From Candidatus Poribacteria bacterium (GTDB taxonomy: Bacteria; Poribacteria; DTPJ01; WJIO01): a stretch of DNA of 34,929 nt. Shown piece by piece: positions 7,156 through 14,634 of the stretch. Under the pieces are notes generated by a model, which was given only the letters and a program-made list of their open reading frames with translations, did no database searches and was not told the DNA's origin. Position numbers and translations under genes: made by a program. The DNA lies in NCBI GenBank assembly GCA_014730235.1, contig WJIO01000323.1, positions 1 to 34,929 of the forward strand, written 5' to 3'. Position 1 is the first letter of the stretch; every line of letters starts with the position of its first letter.

Positions 7156-8238
7156 ATGAATATAGCTTCCATATTAATAATGGGCGGAATAGCCTTTTTG
7201 CTTGCTGCGATTCTTGTTATCCTGGATCGCTATCTGGCTAGCTACGGTGATTGCGATATAACCATTAACGACAGCAAAACTCTTACCGTCACCGGCGGTC
7301 AATCCCTGCTTTCATATCTTATGGATAATAAAATATTCATTCCCTCAGCATGCGGCGGGAGGGCCACCTGTGGCTTTTGCAAGGTAAATATACCTGAAGG
7401 TGCAGGCCCGCTATTACCTACAGAGTCTCCTTTTCTTACCAGAAGTGAAGTTGCCAGAAATACAAGATTGGCATGTCAGGTTAAAGTGAAATCAGATCTT
7501 TCTGTAATCATACCAGAAAAATATCTGTCAATTCAGGAATTTAAAACCATAGTTGAATCCATAAAAGATTTAAATTACGATACCAAAGAGATATTTCTAA
7601 GGTTAGATGAACCCGAATATATATCCTTCATGCCGGGACAATATATACAGCTTAAACTGCCTGATTCAGATGAATACAGGGCTTATTCCATAGCCTCCCC
7701 ACCGGATTCTAATAACTTCATCGAACTCATCGTTAGGCTGGTTCCCGGAGGTTGTTGTTCGGGTTATATACATAGAGATTTAAAAACAGGACACAAGGTT
7801 TCTTTCACAGGCCCATATGGAGAGCTTGCTCTAAGGGAAAATTCAGATAAAGATATTATATGTGTGGGCGGTGGGTGCGGTATGGCCCCATTTAGATCAA
7901 TCATCCGTCATCTATTTGATACAGGCACAAAAAGAGATGTAAAATACTTTTACGGTGCCCGTAGTGTAAGGGATTTATACTTTGTGGATGAATTCAGAAA
8001 GCTGGAAAGGGAAAAAGAAAACTTTTCCTTCATTATCGCTCTTTCTGAACCCGATAAGGACAGCCAGTGGGAAGGTGAAATAGGATTTATTCACCAGATT
8101 CTTGATAAACACCTTCAGGATAACAATAATGCTGAAGCGTACTTATGCGGGCCGCCTGTTATGATTGATATGACTATGCAGGTGTTATTATCAAAAGGTA
8201 TAGCTGAAGAAGATATAATGTTTGATAAAATTCAATAG
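7156..8238 (+). CDS. nqrF: NqrF-like NADH dehydrogenase subunit (2Fe-2S and FAD)
   Basis: Encodes 360 residues. One N-terminal membrane helix (about 4-24) anchors a plant-type ferredoxin domain with ligands Cys66, Cys72, Cys75 and Cys107 (SACGGRATCGFC, then RLACQV). A ferredoxin-reductase domain follows, with the FAD motif RAYSIAS (175-181), GPYGELAL, an NAD-binding VGGGCGMAPFRS (237-248) and CGPPVM (331-336). It should oxidise NADH in the cytoplasm and pass single electrons towards the NqrD/NqrE pair. It is about 45 residues shorter than Vibrio NqrF, apparently from shorter flavin-domain loops. Starts two bases after nqrE. The usual downstream carriers, the FMN-bearing NqrB and NqrC, are not encoded in the window. 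Confidence 0.88.
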   Translation: MNIASILIMGGIAFLLAAILVILDRYLASYGDCDITINDSKTLTVTGGQSLLSYLMDNKIFIPSACGGRATCGFCKVNIPEGAGPLLPTESPFLTRSEVARNTRLACQVKVKSDLSVIIPEKYLSIQEFKTIVESIKDLNYDTKEIFLRLDEPEYISFMPGQYIQLKLPDSDEYRAYSIASPPDSNNFIELIVRLVPGGCCSGYIHRDLKTGHKVSFTGPYGELALRENSDKDIICVGGGCGMAPFRSIIRHLFDTGTKRDVKYFYGARSVRDLYFVDEFRKLEREKENFSFIIALSEPDKDSQWEGEIGFIHQILDKHLQDNNNAEAYLCGPPVMIDMTMQVLLSKGIAEEDIMFDKIQ

Positions 8239-8261
8239 TTGCTTTTCCAAGCATAAAAAGA

Positions 8262-8414
8262 TTGACAAACTCTAGGATATTTCACCTTACCATAGGCATT
8301 GCAAGTGCTCTTGTTCCTGCCATATTGGATTTCTGCTACCCAGGTGGCTATCTGAGTTTTTCCCTGATTATTATCCAACTTGCCATCATATTCGTCACAG
8401 GGCTCCTGGCGTAA
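8262..8414 (+). CDS. Possible 50-residue membrane peptide after nqrF
   Basis: The frame is open from the nqrF stop region to TAA at 8414. From TTG 8262 it gives 50 residues with two hydrophobic stretches, IGIASALVPAILDF and LSFSLIIIQLAIIFVTGLLA. It would begin 23 bases after nqrF on the same transcript. There is no ATG and no clear ribosome site, so it may be a small extra subunit or a chance or decayed frame. The repeat element at 8420 starts six bases after its stop. Confidence 0.3.
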   Translation: MTNSRIFHLTIGIASALVPAILDFCYPGGYLSFSLIIIQLAIIFVTGLLA

Positions 8415-8419
8415 ATATG

Positions 8420-8623
8420 CTGAGAATTCTAAAAAATCTCTAAAACCAATGTTTATAAGAATTCAGCATGAAGAAACAGATGAAAATGCTCAAAGAATAT
8501 AGTTCTATGTCATTCCTGCTTCAAGATTTTTGAAAAAGCTTGAGCAAAAAGGAATAAGAGTTTCGCAGGAATGACAAGCTGAGAAAATTTTCAAATTATT
8601 ACCATACTCAAGCCGGAAGAGCC
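8420..8623 (-). repeat. MITE-family repeat, long form, reverse orientation (copy A)
   Basis: Ends in AGCCGGAAGAGCC at 8623, the reverse complement of the family terminus. It contains the core GTCATTCCTGC and GCAGGAATGAC arms. It then extends through TATAGTTCTATGTC, TGAAGAAACAGATGAAAATG and GTTTATAAGAATTCAGCATG to CTGAGAATTCTAAAAAATCT. The reverse complement of this extension recurs in copies at 13620 and at the right edge of the window. Confidence 0.7.
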
Positions 8624-8662
8624 AAAGTTTTTACGGACATAAATTTTATGATTGATATGTAT

Positions 8663-8703
8663 TTCGTACCTGTCTCAATTTAGTAGGTTGAGACAGGTAC
8701 GAA
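8663..8703. repeat. Perfect 16-bp inverted repeat (hairpin)
   Basis: TTCGTACCTGTCTCAA (8663-8678) and TTGAGACAGGTACGAA (8688-8703) are exact reverse complements around the nine-base loop TTTAGTAGG. No T run follows on the plus strand, so a plain terminator is unlikely. I do not see this sequence elsewhere in the window. It could be a repeat-element core, a protein-binding site or the scar of another mobile element. Confidence 0.75.
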
Positions 8704-8715
8704 TTGCACTGTTAA

Positions 8716-8877
8716 ACTTATGTAGTTCGGAAAGGTCATTCGCAACGTCTGCTGAGCTATCTTGAGACCCTACAACTGGTGCAGCATGGGATGAGCTGTT
8801 TTAAGCTTACTGAAGAACAGATTGGATTTGTCACCGGTAATTCCGGCTATCAGTTTCATCCAAATGAAAAATATTGA
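8716..8877 (+). pseudogene. Possible ORF remnant in the gap before the URO-D gene
   Basis: A 53-codon open stretch between two stops reads protein-like: RLLSYLETLQLVQHG, then FKLTEEQIGFVTGNSGYQFH, ending at TGA 8877. It has no plausible start with a ribosome site; the first ATG gives only about 27 residues. It looks like the 3' end of a gene lost by rearrangement. I cannot assign a family. The rest of the 8239-9069 gap holds repeat copy A, the hairpin at 8663 and a short repeat-terminus remnant CGGAAGAACC near 9025-9034. Confidence 0.25.
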
Positions 8878-9069
8878 TTTTTCATCAGTAATATGATACA
8901 TTCTCATAAATTCATAATTATAGATGGGAGGAAAAGCTTTGATATATTCAGAAATCCAATAGGAACCTGGATACCGTTTGCTCTGATATTCTGCCAGCCT
9001 ACATTATCGGGATGATAATATACTCGGAAGAACCAAAAATAAAAACATAACAAGAATGATGGAGGAAAT

Positions 9070-10308
9070 ATGTCAGATAATACAAAAGATTATGAAATCC
9101 TAAGAGAACTGGGAAAACAGGTGGCAGAGATCGCCGCTCTGCCAGAACAACAGGAAACTATCAAACTATGGAAAGCTCTTAACGGGCTTAATCCGGTCAG
9201 GGGTATGGTTATGATTGACCAGATTCCATGGCATGAGATGAATGTAAACGACGAACTTACAATCCAATCGGAAGATCCTTTCTGTCGGGGTATTGAGTGG
9301 CAGTTACGAAGAACCCTGTATCTATGGAAACACATGCCTGTAGATATGGTGGTTCAACCCTATGTAACTCTATCCAAATCTATCAGCAATACCGGTTTCG
9401 GTGTGCGAGTTATTGAAGAACGAGCGGTAACTGATCCACGAAACGGCGTGGTAGGACATCGTTATATTGATCAGATGAGCACCGAAGAAGACATAATGAA
9501 AATCCAGATGCCAAAAGTCAGCTATAATGAAGAAGCTACCAAAAGAACTGAGGAACGGGCAAGAGAAATATTTGACGGCATACTGGATATATACATGCAG
9601 GGGTCTTTACCCGGTTTTGCCCCCTGGGATAGAATTGTCCAGTGGCGCAGTCCAAATAATATGATTCTGGATCTGGTGGACAGGCCTGAATTTATGCACA
9701 AGATTATCTCCAGGGTAACAGATGCCTCTCTCTATATGCTGGATCAACTTGAGGAACAAGGCCTTATGGGATATAATCCCAACAGGATTCACTGCACCGG
9801 CGCATTTTCCGGGGAACTCCCGGCCCCGGGATTCGATCCTGAACGACCCAGGGCCAAAGATAACTGGACTATGGGTATGGCCCAAATTTTCTCCACTGTT
9901 TCACCAACTATGCACAAGGAATTTGAGATTGACTATGCCGCCAAGTGGTACGAACGCTTCGGACTGGGATATTACGGATGCTGTGAACCGTTGGACGAGA
10001 AGATAGACATTATTCGGGAACTACCCCACGTCAGGAAAATATCCATGAGTCCATGGGTTGATGAGGAAAAAGGTGCAAGTCAGATTGGATCGGACTTTGT
10101 TTACTCACGAAAGCCCAATCCGGCATTTCTGGCCTGGGATACATGGCGACCTGATGTCGTTGAAGAGGCCCTTCGCAATACCCATGAAACCTGCAAACGT
10201 CATAACTGCCCGGTGGAGTTTATTCTTAAAGACATAAGTACAGTCAATTATGAACCCCAGAGATTATGGGAGTGGGCGGATATTGCCATGAAGATCGTTA
10301 AAGAGTAG
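9070..10308 (+). CDS. URO-D family protein, likely corrinoid-linked methyltransferase
   Basis: Encodes 412 residues with an ATG after GGAGG. The fold is that of the uroporphyrinogen decarboxylase superfamily, which includes the methylcobamide:thiol methyltransferases (MtaA/MtbA type). The N-terminal half carries MVMIDQIPWHEM and a long WRSPNNMILDLVDRPEFMHK segment. The later part has IHCTGAFSGELP and YYGCCEPLDEKIDIIRELPH, where the His-Cys pair and the Cys-Cys-Glu could serve as zinc ligands, followed by VRKISMSPW. True HemE enzymes are about 350 residues and have different substrate-pocket motifs, so haem synthesis is unlikely. The nearby B12 import operon fits a corrinoid role. The substrate is unknown. 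The gene stands alone. Confidence 0.7.
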   Translation: MSDNTKDYEILRELGKQVAEIAALPEQQETIKLWKALNGLNPVRGMVMIDQIPWHEMNVNDELTIQSEDPFCRGIEWQLRRTLYLWKHMPVDMVVQPYVTLSKSISNTGFGVRVIEERAVTDPRNGVVGHRYIDQMSTEEDIMKIQMPKVSYNEEATKRTEERAREIFDGILDIYMQGSLPGFAPWDRIVQWRSPNNMILDLVDRPEFMHKIISRVTDASLYMLDQLEEQGLMGYNPNRIHCTGAFSGELPAPGFDPERPRAKDNWTMGMAQIFSTVSPTMHKEFEIDYAAKWYERFGLGYYGCCEPLDEKIDIIRELPHVRKISMSPWVDEEKGASQIGSDFVYSRKPNPAFLAWDTWRPDVVEEALRNTHETCKRHNCPVEFILKDISTVNYEPQRLWEWADIAMKIVKE

Positions 10309-10927
10309 CACCATCTCCGATACCCGATAAACCATAATCAAAATCCAGGTTTCCGTAAAATGCGAAGTGAGTCTGAGCTGTTCCATTGCCCAGGTTCCCT
10401 TCGCATCCTTTAATATGGATAATCTCACCATTTTCAAACAAAAACGGTGGATAAAATCCGTGACATCTCTGGTGATCGTAATAACCGTAATGATAATCCC
10501 ACCCATGTCTTTTGATTCGCTCAGGTGTGGTGGAAAATCCCCATTCCAGCTTTCCAATCTGGCCTGTAACATATCCGGCTTCCCGGGCCATATTACCCAG
10601 AAAAACGTCATCAGCCCGGGCCTCAATTCCGGTGTTGTTGATTAATTCCCTGATCTTGTCATAAGTCATCGTTCCATTGCTTAATCCGATATAAATACCT
10701 GCCCGTGTTAAGCTCCATCGACCAGCATGGGCATCATGTATCCCGCTAATCAGGCTGGCCCTGGCCGGAGCGCAGAAAGCGCAACCGTAGAAATGCCTGA
10801 ATAACACACTATCGTTTGCAATGCTGTCAATATTTGGAGTTTCAAAATGTTTTTGACCGTAACAGCTTAACATCCCGCGTCCCAGATCGTCGGCATAGAT
10901 GTATATAATATTGGGAAGTTTACTCAT
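10298..10927 (-). pseudogene. 3'-truncated type I sulfatase gene
   Basis: The 209 residues match the N-terminal part of a formylglycine-dependent sulfatase. PNIIYIYADDLGRGMLSCYG holds the metal-binding Asp pair, TPNIDSIA follows, and CAPARASLISG (about residues 52-62) is the C-x-P-x-R signature whose Cys becomes formylglycine. Sulfatases are usually 450-550 residues. Here the frame reaches a stop inside the last codons of the convergent URO-D gene, so the C-terminal half, including later metal ligands, is gone. The start is good (ATG with AGGAG six bases upstream). A deletion or rearrangement that joined it to the URO-D gene is the likely cause. A functional short protein is improbable. Confidence 0.75.
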
Positions 10928-10952
10928 TTTTTACTCCTGACTTATTTTTTTT

Positions 10953-11040
10953 GGTTCTTCCGGGTTTAGTGTGGTTGTAATTGAAAATTATCTCAGTCTG
11001 TCATTCCTGCGAAGGCAGAAATCCAGTAAAAATTTATCCT
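10953..11040 (+). repeat. MITE-family repeat, truncated (copy B)
   Basis: Starts GGTTCTTCCGGGTTTAGTGT, continues through the ATTGAAAATTATCTCAG arm into GTCATTCCTGC and then AATCCAGTAAA, the branch also seen in copy D, but has no right terminus. It lies upstream of the sulfatase relic start. Confidence 0.65.
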
Positions 11041-11119
11041 TGAAGACTATAGATATTAAAACATTATATGCCAATATACAATGATTTTTATCAGTTTATA
11101 GAGAAACCAAAAATTTTCC

Positions 11120-11148
11120 TTGAAAAATTGTGGTCTTCTATGTATTGT
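11120..11148 (+). promoter_or_regulatory. Possible promoter of the LVIVD-nuclease gene
   Basis: TTGAAA (11120-11125), 17 bases, TATTGT (11143-11148). Both boxes are imperfect. It would leave a leader of about 40 bases before ATG 11197, which has AAGGAG upstream. Confidence 0.35.
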
Positions 11149-11196
11149 ATTAACTCAAGTCTTATGAATACAAGTCTTTTATAAGGAGAATCAAAG

Positions 11197-13578
11197 ATGC
11201 GATTTTTCATTTATCTATTTCTAATTACTATATTTTTGTTTTCTGTGGCTTTTAACGTTACCCAGGCAGAAACAACCCTTTTGTCCGAACTACATATAAG
11301 CAGTAACTATTCTGATATAGCTTTTTCATGGCCTTATGTTTATGTTTCTACGGTATGGGGTATGGAGATTATTGATGTCTCAAATCCGTCATATATAATC
11401 AAACCAGGTGAGATATCTACCCGGGGTGAAGCCCTGGGTATATTTGTAATCAATGGCTACGCGTATATAGCTGATGCTTATGCTGGACTTAAGATAGCTG
11501 ACATATCAATCCCCTCTAAACCTGAGATAGTAGGTAATGTGGATATCCCCGGAGATGCTCGAAAAGTATTTGTTAAGGGTGATTTTGCATATATTGCCAG
11601 CTACAGGAGCGGATTGCAGGTGGTGGATGTTTCCATACCATCAAAACCTGAGTTAATATCAGAGGTAGAATCCGGCTGGAAAACTAAATATTCCTATGAT
11701 GTAACTGTTTCCAACAATAAAGCTTATGTGGCCGACGGCACTGGTGGGCTAAAGATAATAGACATTTCAGATCCATATAACCCTCAAATGATAGGTTACC
11801 TGGATAATCTTCCCGGGTCTGCCAGGGCTATAAACCTTTCAAAGAACAAGGCATATATGGTTTGTTCCAGCGAAAAAGTCTTGCATATAATTGATGTGTT
11901 ATATCCAGAAAAGCCTGTGCTTTTGAATACCATTGATATTGCCAGCGATGCTCTGGATGTCTGCGTTCAAAATGACTATGTTTTTATCGCCTGTAAAAAA
12001 GGGCTGGGTATCCTGAAATGGAATAATACAGGTTTTGATTATGAGATAATAAAACTCGATGATGAAGCGGAATCTTTGGCAATACACGAGGACAAAGTAT
12101 ATATGGCCGTTGGTAATAGTGGTTTAAAAATTGTGGATATTGCATCTGGAAGTGAGATATTATCAGAAAATATTTCATATTCAGGAGAGATAATTGATAT
12201 TTGTGTTCAAAATCATTATGCATATATAGCGACGCTGGAAGATAATATTATATTAGCAGATATATCTGATCCTGGTAATCCCTATATCCTGAATAAAATT
12301 TCTTTTCCCGGTGAAACCTGTGCCTTGTTTATAAATGAAAATTATCTTTATATAGCTTCCGGCTCTGAGGGATTGATAATTGCAGATATATCAATCCCTG
12401 AAAATCCCGTAATCGCAGGAATAAAAGACACTCCAGGAACAGCCAGGGATGTATTTGTGGTAAATAATTATGCATATGTTGCCGACTCAGGACGTGGCAT
12501 GCAGATTATAGATATATCCGATCCAGCCTATCCTGTAATATTAGGCGATGTTCCAACTGAGAGTTCAACTCGTGGAATTCATGTTTCAGGTCAATACGCC
12601 TATGCAGCCGATTATTCCAGAGACCTGAAAGTTATTGACATATTCGATCCCCGTAGACCTTATGCTTATCCATCTATTGAGATGGAAGGTGCTGCCTGGA
12701 ACGTATACATTTCCGCTGGTTATGCGTATGTAGCCTATGGTGGGCAGGGGCTGAGATATGTTGATGTATCGGATCCACTTAATCATCAATATGTAGGTTA
12801 TGATCTGGATACCCCTGGTCTGGTTCATGACGTATATGTTTCCGGCGAATATACATATATCGCTGACGGCAGAATGGGAATGGTTGTGAAAGATGTTTCA
12901 GATTTAACTGATCCTGTTGATATATACCATACCTTTGATACTCCTGGTGTAGCTGAGGGTGTATTTGTTGCGGATAATCGGATATACGTTGCTGACACGT
13001 ATGGGATCTTAATATTTCAGGTAACTCCGGGGCAAAATTTTTATTCAGTTTCTGAAGTTATAGATGGTGACACTATAAAATTAAGAAATGGAAGGTATAT
13101 CAGGTATATTGGAGTTGATACGCCAGAAATAGATGAACCTTATTATCAGGAAGCAGCGGAAGCTAATAAAGAATTCCTGAAAGATATGAAAGTTAAATTG
13201 GAATTTGACGTTGATTTTATGGATGATTATGACCGGGTTCTGGCTTATGTATATTCTAATGGTATATTTGTAAACGCTGAGCTTGTAAAATCAGGATACG
13301 CCAGGGCTTCCCCTTATCCTCCCAATACCAGATACGCAGAATCCTTTAAACGATATGAATCAGAGGCGAAGGAAAAATACGTGGGAATATGGAATCCCCT
13401 GTGGGATGTAAACAGCGACGGTGTTGTAGATATAGAAGATATTGTCACTATTTGTTGCAATATGGGTAAAATTATTCCGGGAATGTTAGGGGATGTAGAC
13501 TGGGATGGCAAAATTGATCATATTGATCTGAATATTGCTGTTGGTTATTTTGGTACAAGGTATGGTATAGAGGAATGA
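11197..13578 (+). CDS. Secreted LVIVD beta-propeller, thermonuclease and dockerin fusion
   Basis: Encodes 793 residues. Residues 1-24 are a signal peptide. About 14 LVIVD repeats of roughly 42 residues follow (about 30-610), each with a core like AYVADGTGGLKIIDISDPYN, enough for two seven-bladed propellers. Residues about 612-730 are a staphylococcal-nuclease domain with its active residues in place: VIDGDTIKL, IRYIGVDTPEID (Arg, Asp, Thr, Glu) and YDRVLAYVY (second Arg). Residues about 738-790 are a type I dockerin-like pair of calcium loops, DVNSDGVVDIEDIV and GDVDWDGKIDHIDL. The protein should act outside the cell, cutting nucleic acid, with the propeller as a binding scaffold and the dockerin as an attachment module. 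The gene appears monocistronic. Confidence 0.88.
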   Translation: MRFFIYLFLITIFLFSVAFNVTQAETTLLSELHISSNYSDIAFSWPYVYVSTVWGMEIIDVSNPSYIIKPGEISTRGEALGIFVINGYAYIADAYAGLKIADISIPSKPEIVGNVDIPGDARKVFVKGDFAYIASYRSGLQVVDVSIPSKPELISEVESGWKTKYSYDVTVSNNKAYVADGTGGLKIIDISDPYNPQMIGYLDNLPGSARAINLSKNKAYMVCSSEKVLHIIDVLYPEKPVLLNTIDIASDALDVCVQNDYVFIACKKGLGILKWNNTGFDYEIIKLDDEAESLAIHEDKVYMAVGNSGLKIVDIASGSEILSENISYSGEIIDICVQNHYAYIATLEDNIILADISDPGNPYILNKISFPGETCALFINENYLYIASGSEGLIIADISIPENPVIAGIKDTPGTARDVFVVNNYAYVADSGRGMQIIDISDPAYPVILGDVPTESSTRGIHVSGQYAYAADYSRDLKVIDIFDPRRPYAYPSIEMEGAAWNVYISAGYAYVAYGGQGLRYVDVSDPLNHQYVGYDLDTPGLVHDVYVSGEYTYIADGRMGMVVKDVSDLTDPVDIYHTFDTPGVAEGVFVADNRIYVADTYGILIFQVTPGQNFYSVSEVIDGDTIKLRNGRYIRYIGVDTPEIDEPYYQEAAEANKEFLKDMKVKLEFDVDFMDDYDRVLAYVYSNGIFVNAELVKSGYARASPYPPNTRYAESFKRYESEAKEKYVGIWNPLWDVNSDGVVDIEDIVTICCNMGKIIPGMLGDVDWDGKIDHIDLNIAVGYFGTRYGIEE

Positions 13579-13619
13579 TACCATTTTCGTATTTATCATT
13601 CAAAGCAGAATAAAGAATC

Positions 13620-13777
13620 TCAAAAAGTTTAGTGTGATAATAATTGAAAATCTTCTCAGCTTGTCATTCCTGCTTTCGCAGGAATGACATAGAACTATAT
13701 TTTTTGAGCATTTTCATATGTTTCTTCATGCTGAATTCTTATAAATATTGGTTTTAGAGATTTTTTAGAATTCTCAG
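13620..13777 (+). repeat. MITE-family repeat, long form (copy C)
   Basis: Lacks the first bases of the terminus (begins near GTTTAGTGTG). It has the ATAATTGAAAATCTTCTCAG arm and the GTCATTCCTGC / GCAGGAATGAC hairpin. The long extension runs from CATAGAACTATATTTTTTGA through CATGCTGAATTCTTATAAAT to TTTTTTAGAATTCTCAG. It is the same long form as copy A but in the opposite orientation, lying between the convergent LVIVD-nuclease and cytochrome genes. Confidence 0.7.
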
Positions 13778-13786
13778 TTCATAAAG

Positions 13787-14221
13787 TTAATTGTTTTTCG
13801 CACCTGCGTCTATCCAATCTTTTATTTTCTTGACATCTGAGTCTTCCAAAGGTTCTCTGTCCAGGGGCATTCTTGGGGTTAATTCACCTATGAGGTATTT
13901 TACCAGTGAACTTTCGGCTGAATTGCCTTCTATAACGACTTTTCCATGTTCACTACCGGCCATAACATCATCATAGGATTTCAGGCTTAAACCATGTGCT
14001 GCGCTGATAATATGACATGGAGAGCACTCGGACTTGAAAATAGGTAAAACATCATCTGAAAAAGAAACAACTTTATTTTCATTTTCACTGGAAGCTTTTG
14101 CAACCTGAGCGGTCTTTTCTGATGATTCAACCTGCTTTTTTTCTTTTCCACAGGCAAAAAGAGACAAGATAACCAGCAGGAATATTAACGGGATGTAACA
14201 CTGAATTTTATAAGATTTCAT
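13787..14221 (-). CDS. Small cytochrome c lipoprotein (planctomycete-type domain)
   Basis: Encodes 144 residues. A lipoprotein signal ends at SLFACG, so the mature protein should be anchored at Cys24. After a Lys/Glu/Ser-rich linker comes SFSDDVLPIFKSECSPCHII, with a single CxxCH haem c site. The rest, SLKSYDDVMAG, SSLVKYLIGELTPRMPLD, and SDVKKIKDWIDAGA, matches the pattern of planctomycete-type cytochrome c domains, with Met in RMP the likely second haem ligand. Such domains are often fused to large proteins; here it stands alone. It would carry electrons in the periplasm. GAGGG precedes the ATG, and repeat copy D lies immediately upstream. Confidence 0.8.
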   Translation of the reverse strand: MKSYKIQCYIPLIFLLVILSLFACGKEKKQVESSEKTAQVAKASSENENKVVSFSDDVLPIFKSECSPCHIISAAHGLSLKSYDDVMAGSEHGKVVIEGNSAESSLVKYLIGELTPRMPLDREPLEDSDVKKIKDWIDAGAKNN

Positions 14222-14268
14222 TAGAAACCCTCGCTTTGTTAGTGTAAAAATTGATCTAAAACTTATTT

Positions 14269-14433
14269 GGTTCTTCCGGGGTTCAGTGTGGTAATAATTG
14301 AAAACGCTCTCAATCGGTCATTCCTGGGAAAGCAGGAATCCAGTAGATCCGCATAAAGACTAGATGCCTGCTTTCGCAGGAATGACAGCATAAAGAAGTT
14401 TCTTATCCTTACCACATTGAACCCGGAAGAACC
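14269..14433. mobile_element. Intact MITE with 8-bp target duplication (copy D)
   Basis: A 165-bp element bounded by imperfect inverted repeats of about 25 bp: GGTTCTTCCGGGGTTCAGTG at the left and its counterpart ending CCCGGAAGAACC at the right. It is flanked by an exact 8-bp direct repeat, ACTTATTT (14261-14268 and 14434-14441). It has no coding capacity. The core contains several copies of the GCAGGAAT / ATTCCTGC arms. This copy and the one at 28766 define the family boundaries. Confidence 0.85.
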
Positions 14434-14551
14434 ACTTATTTTAATTATACCCGCAAATTTTTAATAAGCAAGTATTGATTTGCAATCGGAATCTTCTCTT
14501 TAGTTGATAATTGACTGATACTTGGTCTGAGTTGTTCGGGAAGCTTTTTTG

Positions 14552-14580
14552 TTGACAGTATATATATAGTGATTTATAAT
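14552..14580 (+). promoter_or_regulatory. Perfect consensus sigma-70 promoter of the isomerase-uvrC operon
   Basis: TTGACA (14552-14557), a 17-base spacer, TATAAT (14575-14580). The start would be near 14587, with a leader of about 48 bases before the first gene. An exact match in both boxes predicts strong constitutive transcription. Confidence 0.85.
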
Positions 14581-14634
14581 TGCATCAAGTTTTCATATAA
14601 TAATAGTTCTGAGCATATATAACGGAGGAAAAAT

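Noticed and set aside
9070-10308. hemE (uroporphyrinogen decarboxylase proper)
   Set aside because: It is about 60 residues too long, lacks a recognisable HemE N-terminal motif, and has HC and CCE motifs better suited to a metal-binding methyltransferase-like relative.
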